Source of the DNA: Triticum aestivum
Taxonomy: Eukaryota > Streptophyta > Magnoliopsida > Poales > Poaceae
Assembly: GCF_018294505.1 (NCBI RefSeq)
Contig: NC_057800.1
Span: forward strand, 471,368,955-471,432,954
Direction of reading: 5' to 3'
DNA: 64,000 nucleotides
Shown piece by piece: positions 47,821 through 59,000 of the stretch; within the stretch, counting starts at the first letter, position 1; each line of letters starts with the position of its first letter. The translations under genes and the position numbers were made by a program. A model generated the notes under the pieces. That model had not been told where the DNA came from. It did no database searches and worked only from the letters and a program-made list of their open reading frames with translations.

Positions 47821-48430
47821 CCGGAAGCCATTGCGTCGATGGATCTTGATTGATTCCGTGGCTAGAGGCAGCAGGGACTGGTATGATATTCAGTATGAAC
47901 AGGTGCCCAACTTCTGCTTTTCATGCGGGCGTTTGGGCCATTCGGATCTTCACTGTCCGACGCCGGGCTCGAGAGATGAAAACGGTGATCTACCATTCAA
48001 GACTTGTCTGAGGGCGCCGGAAGAGAAGAAGAAAGCAGTGTCCAGCGAGGGCTCGTCCAAGGAACAGCAATCTAGTCAGAACAGTAATAAGGAAGCTCGC
48101 ACGGCGACTGCAAAAAGGGATGATAACCCTGAGGTTGTTTCCCCTCCTAAGAAGAACAAGCAGAGGTACAAGAGGAAGGAGGGGCCTCAGGGACAGAAGC
48201 AGGTGTATCGATAGATCACAATGCCAGAGGTGTCCACCCAAGAGCAGGTACAGAACAACGAGGCCACCAATGCCATGGTGGTTTTTAGAGCTCGAGTGGA
48301 CAAGAGGGTGGGCGAGGTAGGAGATAACGGGATAGAGCCGGAGCCTAAGAAGAAGAAACCTACGCCCACAAATTCTCAGAACTCCGATTGTTCGGCAACG
48401 GCTGCGGAGCAGCCCCGTCGGGACCAATGA
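47821..48430 (+). pseudogene. LINE 1 ORF1 (RNA-binding gag-like protein), 5'-truncated
   Basis: The frame opens at the insertion junction (RKPLRRWILID) and contains a CCHC knuckle CFSCGRLGHSDLHC (47915-47956), then a basic lysine-rich region. A TAG at 48212-48214 interrupts it, but the same frame continues (ITMPEVSTQEQV) to TGA at 48428-48430, which overlaps the ORF2 start codon as ATGA. An apparent ATG at 47798 lies in the target flank, not in the element. ORF1 proteins bind LINE RNA in the cytoplasm. Confidence 0.8.
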
Positions 48431-51400
48431 GTTGTCTTAGCTGGAACTGTCGGGGGCTTGGGAACCCAGCGGCAGTTCGCGAGCTTCGCAACATAGTGAA
48501 GCAGGAAGGGCCCGGTCTCCTGTTTGTTATGGAGACGAAAATTTCAGCTCAACGTGTTGAGAGCTTGAAAACCTTGCTAGGGTTTGCGAGCTGTTTTGCA
48601 GTTAGCAGCGCTAGCTTGAGTGGGGGATTGGTATGTTTTGGTCTGCGGACTTGGATGCTGATCTCAAGAGTTATAGTGCCGGCCATATCGATCTAGTGGT
48701 GCGGAAGAAAAGTGATGTCATGAAACAATGGCGAGTGACAGGTTTCTATGGAGCTCCCAAATCTGAAGATCGTCATCATAGCTGGAGATTCATGAGGACA
48801 CTGCATGCAATTCAACATGACGCGTGGATGTGCATTGGAGACTTTAACGAGACCCTGTGTGGTTCGGAACACTTCTCAAGAAGCCCTAGGCCGGAGTGGC
48901 AAATGCGGGCATTTAGGGAAGTAACGGACGAGTGTGCACTTACTGATTTGGGCTGGTCGGGACCTGAGTACACATGGGATAATATGCAGCCCGGGAGATC
49001 AAATGTGAAAGCCCGGCTAGATCGAGCTTTTGGTAACTCTACTCTCATACAGATGTTCTCGCACCTCAAGGTGAGACATATTGTGACAACAGAGTCAGAC
49101 CATTGTTTTGTATTCGTGGATCTACGCGAACACCTGGCTTCGGCAGCGCCCAGAGGGCCAAAATCTTTCAGATACGAGGACATGTGGCAAACACATGTGG
49201 ATTATGACAAGCTGGTTCTGGACTCTTGGCAAAGTGGTGCGGGCCGAGAGGGTTTACAGGTTGTGGTTCAAGCCCTCACGTCGCTGCAAGGCATCCTAGC
49301 GGCATGGGGCGCGAAGGAATTTGGTAGCTTAACTCGCAAGATTCAGAAGTTGCGGGAACAGTTGTCCAGGCTGCGTGCCCAATCTTTACGAAGGGGGCCA
49401 TCACACGAAGAGAAAGCAGTGGCAAAAAAATTGAAGCTAGCCCTGCACCAAGAAGAAATTTGGCTCCGTCAACAATCTCATGTTCCATGGCTGCGGGAGG
49501 GTGACCGGAACACTGGCTATTTCCACGCTCAGGCTGCCCAACGTCAGCGTACGAACAAAATTGAAAATCTGGTCCGTGCGGACGGTACGGTCTGTAGTGA
49601 TTTGGATGAAGATCGAGCGGAAGTGCAGCAGTTCTATGAACAACTATATACATCACAAGGTTTTCATTCCATGGAGGAGTTGCTGGACGTGGTTCCTTCC
49701 TGGGTGACCCCTCCTATGAATGACGAACTTGGCAGGCCATTTACAGAAGAGGAAGTGCGCCGAGCCCTCTTCCAGATGGCTCCGTCCAAAGCCCCGGGGG
49801 TTGATGGCTTCACGGCGGGCTTCTTTCAGTGCCACTGGAGTTTGCTCAAAGATGACATTGTTCCAGCGGTGCTTGATTTTCTCAATGGGGGAGAATTACC
49901 TACTGGTATGAACGACACCTCTATTACATTGATTCCTAAGGTACATTTCCCCCAGCGTATTTCTCAATATCGACCCATCTCTGTGTGTCCGGTTCTGTAC
50001 AAAATTGCTGCCAAGGCCATTGCTAACCGTATGCGGGAGTGTATGGATGATATCGTCGGTGTTGAACAGAGTGCGTTCGTCCCTGGTCGTCTTATTACGG
50101 ACAATGTACTTATTGCACATGAGAGTGTGCATGCCATGAGAAGGAGGAAGAAGGGGGGAATGCAACGTGTGCCATCAAGCTGGACATGATGAAAGCATAC
50201 GATCGTGTCGAATGGCACTATTTGCAAGCGATCATGATGAAGCTTGGGTTCTGTGTGGAGTTTGTTCGCCTCGTCATGAAGTGCGTCACTTCGGTCAGAT
50301 TCGCAATCCGTGTGAATGGTGAACTTCTTCCTTTTTTACCCCCTCAAGGGGTCTTCGACAAGGCTGCCCAGCATCACCGTACCTCTTTCCGCTCTGTGTA
50401 GAAGAATTGACATCGCTCTTGAATTATTTTGGTGGTGTGAGAGTAGATAAAGGAATCCGAGTGAGCTATAGATCTCCTTGGATAAATCATCTCCTCTTTG
50501 CGGATGACAGCCTTATTTTTATGCAAGCAAAGGTGGCGAGTGCTCAACGGCTCAATGAAATATTGGGAATCTATGAGAGGGGTTCCGGGCAGGCAGTGAA
50601 TAAAGATAAGAGCTCAATTTACTTCAGCCCAAACACCTCGGCTCCAGACAGGCTGCTACTGAAACAGGCTTTGAACATCTCCGTTGAAGCGTTCAGCGAG
50701 CGTTATCTTGGTCTACCTACAGCTGTGGGTAGGATCACACGCGGTACTTTCGACCACATTGGGGAGAGAATTCGTAGCAAGCTCCAAGGGGGGCGGAAAG
50801 AATGATCTCTTGTGCCGGAAGGGAAGTCCGTATAAAATGTGTGACCCAAGCTATTCCCACTTTCAGCATGAGTTGTTTCAAGTTAACGAAGAAAGTATGC
50901 AAGGGACTAGTTTCTTGCATGGCTAAGTATTGGTGGACCAGCTCCTTGGATCGTAACTCCATGCATTGGAAGGCCTGGGATACGTTGGCAACACCGAAGG
51001 AGAAGGGCGGTATGGGCTTCCGGGATCTTGAGCTGTTTAACGTAGCTCTTCTTGGCAAACATGGATGGAGGCTGCTGACAAACCCTCAATCCCTATGTGC
51101 CCGAGTACTCAAAGGTAGATATTTCCCCTCATGTAATTTCATGCAAGCTACGGTTCCACGTTTCTCATCTGCAATGTGGCGAGCTATCATCGCTGCGAGG
51201 GATGCTTTGCAAGTCGGACTCATCAAGTGTGTTGGAGATGGTACAACAATCTCAATTTGGGATGACAAGTGGATCCTGGGCACCATCTCTATGGCTCCGA
51301 CAGTAAGAAGTGGAAATACTCAGTTGAACCTTGTTTCAGATTTAATTGACGATGCAAATTGGACATGGAAATCAGATGTGATTCGGCAAAACTTCATCAC

Positions 51401-52549
51401 CCCCGACGCGGATGCCATTCTGAACATTCCTTTGAGGAGAGGAGGGGGGAGGATGAGATTGCGTGGGCTCTCGAACGATCGGGCTGCTATTCTGTAAAAA
51501 CAGCGTATCGCGCTCTAATGACTCATAACGAGCAACATGCTCTAGAGGAAGGGACGATTACCGAAGCCTCATCGACAGACAAACAGCTATGGTCCCGGTT
51601 ATGGAAGCTCAAGGTTTTGCCAAGGGTTAGAGTGTTTTGGTGGCGGGTTCTGCATGGGATTCTTCCGGTCGAAGCAACCCTTCAGCACCATCATATTGCT
51701 ACCGCTGGCACGTGCAAACACTGTCTTCACGTAGAGGAAGATATGAAGCATGCACTACTGGATTGCACACATGCCCGGCGTTTCTGGCATGTTGCACCGG
51801 AGTGGCTCGAGATCAAGCGACCGGAGCTGCACCCGCTCACCTGGTCGAGGGATATCATATGCGATCCCATGTTCTCCGATTTCGAGAGAGCAAAACTGGT
51901 AACTGTCATGTGGGCGATATGGACTTTGAGGAACAATGTTACACATGATAAGCGGGACCTTGATCCTATCCAGTCCATGAAGAAGACGCAAGAGGCTCTA
52001 GCGGTGCTCGAGCTACCTCGTAAGCATGCTCGGATCCTTCTGGGTCATGGCTAGCGACTCCCGGACTTGGCCTGGATCAAGATCAACACAGATGGCAGTA
52101 TTGCTATGGAGGCTAGAAGGGGTGGAGCAGGAGGGATCGCGAGAACCCACTCATCTTTCCTAGCAGCCTGGTGCAAACCTTACCCAAGAATCACTGATCC
52201 TCTCATAGCCGAAGCTCTTGCCCTCCGTGATAGCGTTGTCTTTGCTCATCTCAGAGGCTATGAAAAAGTGGTTTTCGAGATCGATAATTTGGAGATTGTG
52301 AATCTCTGGAACTCGCGTCACAGCGACCGTGCAATGGTGGCGCCTATCTTGTACGAAATTAGGGAGCATGTTCCTTCTTTTAAGTCTTTTGTAATTCAGC
52401 ATGTTGGTAGATCGGCCAATGTCTCTGCCCATCTTTGTGCGAAGCAAGCTAGCACTCTAGATGTCACAGATTGTTGGCTTGATTCTTCGCCAAGTCTTCT
52501 TGTAACTAGCCTCGCAGCCGACTTTGCTAGTGTTGTTAATGTTGAATAA
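48427..52549 (+). pseudogene. LINE 1 ORF2 (endonuclease - reverse transcriptase - RNase H), frameshifted
   Basis: It starts MSCLSWNCRGLGN at 48427, the opening of an apurinic-type endonuclease that nicks target DNA. The endonuclease continues with CIGDFNET (~48833) and ESDHCFVF (~49097). Reverse transcriptase follows: YRPISVCPVLYK (~49970), QSAFVPGRLITDN, KLDMMKAYDRVEW (~50180) and active site FADD (50497-50508). A zf-RVT domain (WWRVLHGILP ... CKHC, 51640-51790) and an RNase H (INTDGS near 52083) end at TAA 52549. Five frameshifts lie near 48630, 50155, 50340, 50795 and 51445, all equivalent to loss of one base, and a TAG at 52052-52054 precedes RNase H. Confidence 0.88.
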
Positions 52550-52593
52550 AGAGCTCCTAATTTCCCCCGCAAAAAAAGGAGGGAGTCGTATGT

Positions 52594-52816
52594 ATAGGGG
52601 GGAAATTGGACGAACATAAGATGAGAGAGGGAGACGGAACCTTACATATTTTTTTATTTTTCAGAATATTGTTTCATCAACGTATGAGTATTTAGCTAGT
52701 AGTTTAAGAAGAAGCAAAAATACATTAGGTGAGTGCATACATGGAAAAGTTATTAGGTATGGCATGAGTTGGGCAAATTGGATTATAATTAATATGGCGA
52801 TTTATATATACTACTA
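52594..52816. other. Short spacer between LINE 1 and a Stowaway element
   Basis: AT-rich; no feature seen. Likely original upstream DNA of the downstream gene. Confidence 0.4.
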
Positions 52817-52897
52817 CTCCTCTGGATCCATATTGATTGTTACAATTTAGTATAACTTTGTACTAAATTAGCGACAATTAATATGAATCAGAGCGAG
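52817..52897. mobile_element. Stowaway MITE (81 bp)
   Basis: Ends CTCCTCTGGATCCATATTGATTGT and, inverted, CTCGCTCTGATTCATATTAATTGT pair with each other; TA flanks are at 52815-52816 and 52898-52899. Confidence 0.82.
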
Positions 52898-52908
52898 TAC
52901 AAGTATAG

Positions 52909-55247
52909 TTTTTTTGAAAGATCCAGCACCTACTGGCATTTCATTGATTTAGCAGAGGAGAGGAGAGAAGTTAAAACGAAATACAGAGTTTTTGTCAACA
53001 CCCTGCCCTAAGGCCGAAGGAAAGAAAGAGACTAAATTCTCCCAGTAGGGGGCCCGAGAAGGCACTCTAAACTTTTTGACCCAGCAATGCTGCAGAGTTC
53101 TAGTGATCGCATGACCCGTCTGAGAATATCTTCAGGTGATGCAGTTTTCCTCTTGAAAATACAGTCATTTCTCTCCCTCCATATTTCCCAGTAGGTGAGC
53201 ATGATGATGGAGGCCGCGGCCTTTCGAGTCTTCTCGTTTGCAAACTTCTGCAGGCATAGTTGCACTCTTTGCATTGAGTTTCCCGTGTTGTTCCATAAAT
53301 CAGGGTTCAGAGGGCCGCAGCCATTCCGGGTCGCCATCCTCCTCCAAGTGTCCAAGGCCAAGGTGCACTCACAGAAGAGGTGCACCGATGTTTCCAGGTG
53401 CCTGATGCACAGGGGGCAGAAATATCCATTTGCCCAGCCTCAGTGCTGAAGTCTATCATTGCACCACAATCGATCCAAGTGCAGCAGCCAGGAGAAGATC
53501 TTCATCTTCCCGGGTGCCTAGGGCTTCCAGATGGCAGAACCGAGATCATTTCTTGCGGGTGCTTGAAACTGCATGCTGTAGGCCGAATTCGCCGTGTATT
53601 GACCTGGACTACTCTCTGACCATGTGATCGAGTCTCCGGAGCCTGCTGTTAGGGTCACATTTTGGGCCGCCAGCAGCCGCCAGAGGGAGAGGAAATCTGT
53701 GACGATTGCTGCATGATCTCCATGCCTGAGATCCTTTACCCAGGTGTGATTTGCCAGGGCAGCGGCCACCGATCTGTTCTTTCTGAGAATGAGCATACAG
53801 GGTTGGGAAGACTTGCCTGAGAGCTCCAACATCCAACCAATGATTTTGCCAGAATGATGCCGTGGCTCCGTCGCCGATTGTGACTCTAGTTGCCTGGTTG
53901 AACAACTTGTGATCCTTCTCGTCGCATGGCACCGGGGTGCCAACCCATGGCCGGCAGGGCTGCTGCCAGGGTAGCCATAACCACCTTAGCCGAAGAGCAC
54001 AACTAAATTTAATCATGTTTAGAATGCCCAAACCTCCATGCTGCACCGGCGAGCACACTTGGGGCCAGCTTACTTTGCATTTACCACCGTTCAGCTCCTC
54101 ATCCCCCGCCCAGAGGAAACGCCGGCGCGCCTTGTCAATGTCCTTGAAAAATTTAACTGGCGCCCTGAGGACGGACAATGCGTACGTCGGCAATGCCGTC
54201 AGGACGCTTCTGACTAAAACCCTCCGGCCGACGATTGACAGCAGACGTCCTTTCCATCCCGCTAGGCGTGCACGGATCCTATCTAGAATGAACTGCAGGT
54301 GCACGATGTGCGGTCTGGAAATGGTAATCGGGAGACCTAGATACGTCAATGGGAAGCCTACAATCTTCCCAGTGAAGTTTTAAAGCACGTGTTGCAGATC
54401 AAGGTCCTCGCATCGAATTGGTGCGACAGAAGTTTTGTCCGAGTTTATCCTTAGTACCGTGGCGTCGCTGAAGAGTGCCAAGAGACACATCAGGTTGTCA
54501 AACTCCTGTCTAGTTGGGTTTGCGAAGAGGATCGCGTCATCTGCGTAGAGGCTAACTCTTGCCGTGATTTTCCTGTCTGGGAGGGTAGTGAGGATGCCTT
54601 GCTCAGTTGCAGCTAGAAGAAGGCGATGGAGCGGGTCTATTGCTAAAATGAACAACAGCGGCGAGAGCGGGTCCCCCTGGCGAAGGCCGCACGCGTGCTC
54701 GAAGATCTTTCCCGGCATACCGTTTAGGAGGCACGACGACGATGATGAGGACAGAAGAATGGAGATCCAGTCTCGCCATCTAGCGCTAAAACCTAGCCTC
54801 TGAAGAAGCTCTAGCAAGTAATCCCATGCTACAGAGTCGAAGGCCCTAGCTATGTCGATCTTAATTAGGAGCGCTGGTTTCTTAGTACGGTGTAGGGAGC
54901 GGACACAGTTCTGAACATATAAGAAGGAGTCCTGAATGCTCTTCTTTCTCTGAAATGCACTTTGGGCGGGCGACACAATGTCGTGCAGAACCCCGGCTAG
55001 ACGGAGAGCAAGCACTTTTGCCAGCAATTTTCCTATGGAGTGAATCAAACTTATCGGCCGGAAATGGCCGATCTCCGATGCCCCATCCTTCTTAGGCAGG
55101 AGCACGATCACAGTTGTGTTTATTGACTCGGCGTTTGTTTTGTCCAGGTGGTAAAACTTCTCAAAAACCCCCATCACATCCTCTTTGATGGTCGACCAGC
55201 AACTCATCAAAAATAAATAATGCATCAAATAGCTGCTCATTTTGTAC
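52909..55247 (-). mobile_element. LINE 2: 5'-truncated non-LTR retrotransposon
   Basis: On the minus strand it ends in an A-run (52909-52915) after a 3' UTR, and it carries the C-terminal two thirds of ORF2. TACAAGTA occurs at 52898-52905 and 55248-55255, a plausible short target duplication, so the 5' limit is near 55247. The endonuclease is absent, so the copy is 5'-truncated. It is not the same family as LINE 1: its active site is YADD and no RNase H follows. Confidence 0.85.
53032..55220 (-). pseudogene. LINE 2 ORF2, reverse transcriptase and zinc region, broken
   Basis: Reverse transcriptase runs from about 55210 (SCWSTIKEDVMGVF) through ESINTTVIVLLPKKDG, FRPISLIHSIGK, AQSAFQRKKSIQDSF, KIDIARAFDSVAWDYL and GLRQGDPLSPLLF to active site YADD (54536-54547). 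A stop at 54380 breaks it; the thumb region continues at 54349 (MTYLGLPITISRPH). After more shifts near 53800 and 53520 the zf-RVT end (LFCECTLALDTWRRM) runs to a stop at 53032. The enzyme would have copied LINE RNA at the target site, but this copy cannot make it. Confidence 0.85.
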
Positions 55248-55993
55248 TACAAGTACAAGATGAGTAAGGCACACCAGCTGTTTTTTTGTGTGCATCTTAT
55301 CTCTTGAATGGATGGAGCTGTGTTATGGGTGACAGCTTTGAGTGACCCACTTTTCCTTAATTAACCACGATGTATTGATGTTAGACAGCAGAGATGTGTA
55401 ATGATGCATTCACGATCAAGAGTAGGAGTACTGTATGTTAAAAGAAAAAAAAAGTACCACAGCTGTTGTTAGCGTCCTCGTGTTTGCTTCGTCTGTACCG
55501 GGGGGCGAGAAATGGCATCATCTGTTCAATCAATTTCCACAGCAAAGGAAGGGGAAACATACTTCGATGGAAAGAAACCATTGAAGTCGTGACCAAAAAG
55601 ACACGCGCACACGGCACACGAGGTGCGACGGAGATTAAACGGGTGGCAGTAAAATTCACATGGAAGATTCTTCGGCCCGAATCAATCAACGCGAAATCTT
55701 CCCGTCTCTCTGTCCCTGGTCCGTCCACTTCGCCGGCGCGCCCCTATCATTTCCGGGTAATCACACAAACAAAAGCCTCTGCGTTTCCCACCCCAGCACC
55801 GTCCCACCTTCCCTCCAGCACGAACGCACGCGGCCGGCCCGCACGCGCCCACAGCGTTTCGTTTCAGTTCCTCCGCGGCTCCGCCTTCCCCTCCCCCACG
55901 CCAGCGTCGCACGGAGGATTTTCAATTTTTCAAACCACTTCCAAAACTCCCCATCCACCACCACGCCCACCCCAGATCTAACCCTAAACCCAA
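55248..55993 (+). promoter_or_regulatory. Proximal promoter and 5' UTR region of the callose synthase gene
   Basis: It lies between LINE 2 and the coding sequence. I see no strong TATA box. From about 55690 the strand becomes C-rich, typical of a grass 5' UTR. The frame of the gene is open upstream to an ATG at 55660, but those 114 codons are unlike the family's N-terminus and are probably untranslated. Confidence 0.5.
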
Positions 55994-56005
55994 ATGCCGC
56001 TATGA
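55994..56005 (+). promoter_or_regulatory. Minimal upstream ORF overlapping the start codon
   Basis: ATG CCG CTA TGA: the uORF stop codon TGA (56003-56005) overlaps the main ATG (56002-56004) as ATGA. The uORF start context is weak (C at -3, C at +4); the main start has G at -3 and A at +4. Confidence 0.6.
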
Positions 56006-59000
56006 CCACGCCGCGCGCCACCGCCACGCGCCGCGTGGGGTCGGCCGCCGCCGCCGCCCAGGCGGCGGCCGGCGAGCCCTACAACATCCTGCCCATCCAC
56101 GACCTCCTCGCCGAGCACCCGTCGCTGCGCTTCCCGGAGGTGCGGGCCGCCGCCGCCGCGCTCCGGGCCGTGGGGGGCCTCCGCCCGCCGCCCTACTCGC
56201 AGTGGCGCGCCGACCAGGACCTCATGGACTGGCTCGGCGCCTTCTTCGGCTTCCAGCGGGACAACGTGCGCAACCAGCGCGAGCACCTCGTGCTCCTGCT
56301 CGCCAACGCGCAGATGCGCCTCTCCTCCGCCGACTTCTCCGACACCCTCGAGCCCCGCATCGCGCGCTCCCTCCGCCGGAAGCTCCTCCGCAACTACACC
56401 TCCTGGTGCGGCTTCCTCGGCCGCCGCCCCAACGTCTACGTCCCCGACGCCGACCCCCGCGCCGATTTGCTCTTCGCCGGCCTCCACCTCCTCGTCTGGG
56501 GCGAGGCCGCCAACCTCCGCTTCGTGCCCGAGTGCATCTGCTACATCTACCACCACATGGCTCTCGAGCTGCACCGGATCCTCGAGGGCTACATCGACAC
56601 CACCACGGGCCAGCCCGCCAACCCCGCCGTGCACGGCGAGAACGCCTTCCTCGCCCGCGTCGTCACGCCCATCTACGGTGTCATCCGCTCTGAGGTCGAG
56701 TCCAGCCGCAACGGCACAGCTCCCCATGCCGCCTGGCGGAACTACGACGACATCAACGAGTACTTCTGGCGCCGTGATGTCTTCGACCGTCTCGGCTGGC
56801 CCATGGAGCAGTCCCGGCAATTCTTCCGGACGCCACCCGAGCACGGCCGTGTGCGAAAGACGGGCTTTGTGGAGGTCCGCTCGTTCTGGAACATTTACCG
56901 GAGCTTCGACAGGCTGTGGGTCATGCTGGTGCTCTACTTGCAGGCCGCAGCCATTGTCGCGTGGGATGGTGAGACTTGGCCGTGGCAGAATCTTCGGGGA
57001 AACCAGCACCGTGAAGCCCAGGTGCGAGTGCTCACCGTCTTCATCACCTGGGCGGCACTACGCCTCCTGCAGTCGCTGCTGGACATCGGCACACAGTTAC
57101 GCCGTGCGTTCAGGGATGGACGCATGCTTGCAGTGCGCATGGTGCTCAAGGCCATTGTGGCAGCTGCGTGGGTTGTTGTATTTGCTGTGCTGTACAAGGG
57201 AATCTGGAGCCAGAGGGACAGTGATCGTGGCTGGTCGCGGGGGACCGATTCTCGAATCATGAAGTTCTTGTATGCAGTGGCAGCGTTTCTGATCCCCGAG
57301 GTCCTTGCCATCGTGCTCTTCATTATTCCTTGGGTGCGGAATGCATTGGAGAAGACAAATTGGAAGATCTGCTATGCCCTCACCTGGTGGTTTCAGAGCC
57401 GCAGCTTCGTTGGCCGCGGGCTTCGTGAGGGTACCTTTGACAATGTGAAATATTCTATTTTCTGGGTGCTTCTGCTTGCTGTGAAGTTTGCCTTTAGCTA
57501 TTTCCTCCAGATCAGGCCACTTGTAAAACCTACAAAAGAGATATACAGGCTGAGTAAGGTCACATATGCTTGGCATGAGTTCTTTGGGCAGAGCAACCGA
57601 TTTGCTGTCTTTATATTGTGGTTGCCGGTAGTTTTGATCTACCTCATGGATATCCAGATCTGGTATGCAATCTTCTCTTCCATGGCCGGTGCATTTGTGG
57701 GGCTGTTTGCACACTTGGGGGAGATCCGGGACATGAAACAACTGAGGCTGCGGTTCCAGTTCTTTGCAAGTGCCATGTCATTCAACATCATGCCAGAGGA
57801 GCAACATGTGAATGAGCGCACTTTCTTGCCCAACCGGCTTCGGAATTTCTGGCAGCGACTGCAGCTACGGTATGGGTTCAGCCGATCGTTCCGTAAGATC
57901 GAGTCAAATCAGGTAGAAGCACGGCGGTTTGCACTTATTTGGAATGAGATTATCACCAAGTTCAGGGAGGAGGATATTGTAAGTGATCTTGAAGTTGAGC
58001 TCCTCGAGCTACCACCTGAGCTGTGGAATGTGCGTGTGATCCGTTGGCCGTGCTTCTTGCTTTGTAATGAGCTGTCACTGGCACTTGGGCAGGCAAAGGA
58101 GGTCCAAGGACCTGATCGCAGGCTCTGGAGGAAAATCTGCAAGAATGATTATCGTCGTTGTGCGGTCATTGAGGTGTATGATAGTACCAAATACATGCTG
58201 CTAGAGATCATCAAGGAAAGGACAGAGGAACATGGCATTGTGACGCAATTGTTTCGCGAGTTCGATGAATCCATGAATTTGGATAAGTTCACTGTGGAGT
58301 ATAAGATGTCTGTGCTGCAAAACGTCCATGCAAAGCTTGTAGCACTGCTAAGCCTACTTCTCAAGCCCAACAAGGATATCACAAAGATTGTCAATGCTCT
58401 TCAGACTCTCTATGATGTTGTGATTCGTGACTTCCAGGCTGAGAAAAGGAGCATGGAACAGCTGAGGAACGAAGGCCTGGCACAATCAAGGCCAACCAGC
58501 CTTCTCTTTGTGGACACTGTCGTGTTGCCTGATGAGGAGAATGCCACCTTCTATAAGCAGGTGCGGCGCATGCACACCATCCTGACCTCACGTGACTCTA
58601 TGGTCAATGTCCCAAAGAACCTTGAAGCTCGGCGGAGGATTGCTTTTTTCAGCAATTCATTGTTCATGAACATACCACGGGCAACCCAGGTGGAGAAGAT
58701 GATGGCCTTCAGTGTCTTGACACCATATTATAACGAAGAGGTGTTGTACAACAAGGACCAGCTCTACAAGGAGAATGAAGATGGCATATCAATACTATAC
58801 TATCTGAAACAGATCTACCCAGATGAGTGGGAGTTCTTTGTTGAGCGCATGAAGCGTGAGGGGATGTCTGATATGAAGGAGCTGTACAGTGAGAAGCAAA
58901 GGTTAAGAGATCTTCGGCACTGGGTCTCATACAGGGGACAGACACTATCACGTACTGTGAGGGGGATGATGTACTATTATGATGCTCTCAAGATGCTGAC

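Larger units (their letters stand above)
47821..52577 (+). mobile_element. LINE 1: 5'-truncated L1-like non-LTR retrotransposon
   Basis: It is bounded by a 17-bp duplication AGGAGGGAGTCGTATGT (47804-47820 and 52577-52593, the A being shared with the tail) and ends in a short A-run (52571-52577). It contains the end of ORF1 and a nearly full ORF2 (endonuclease, reverse transcriptase, zf-RVT, RNase H). The 5' end begins inside ORF1, so the copy was truncated on insertion. Confidence 0.93.

Noticed and set aside
47798..48214. A 138-codon gene starting MGRRESYV.
   Set aside because: Its first residues are target flank; it is a chance fusion with the truncated LINE ORF1.
55660..56001. In-frame 114-codon N-terminal extension of callose synthase from an ATG at 55660.
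   Set aside because: The sequence is unlike the family N-terminus, and starting at 56002 gives the usual family length of about 1780 residues. It is more likely 5' UTR.
55984..57009. Minus-strand 341-codon open frame opposite the start of the callose synthase gene.
   Set aside because: It mirrors a GC-rich coding strand; it has no domain and disappears where codon GC bias falls.
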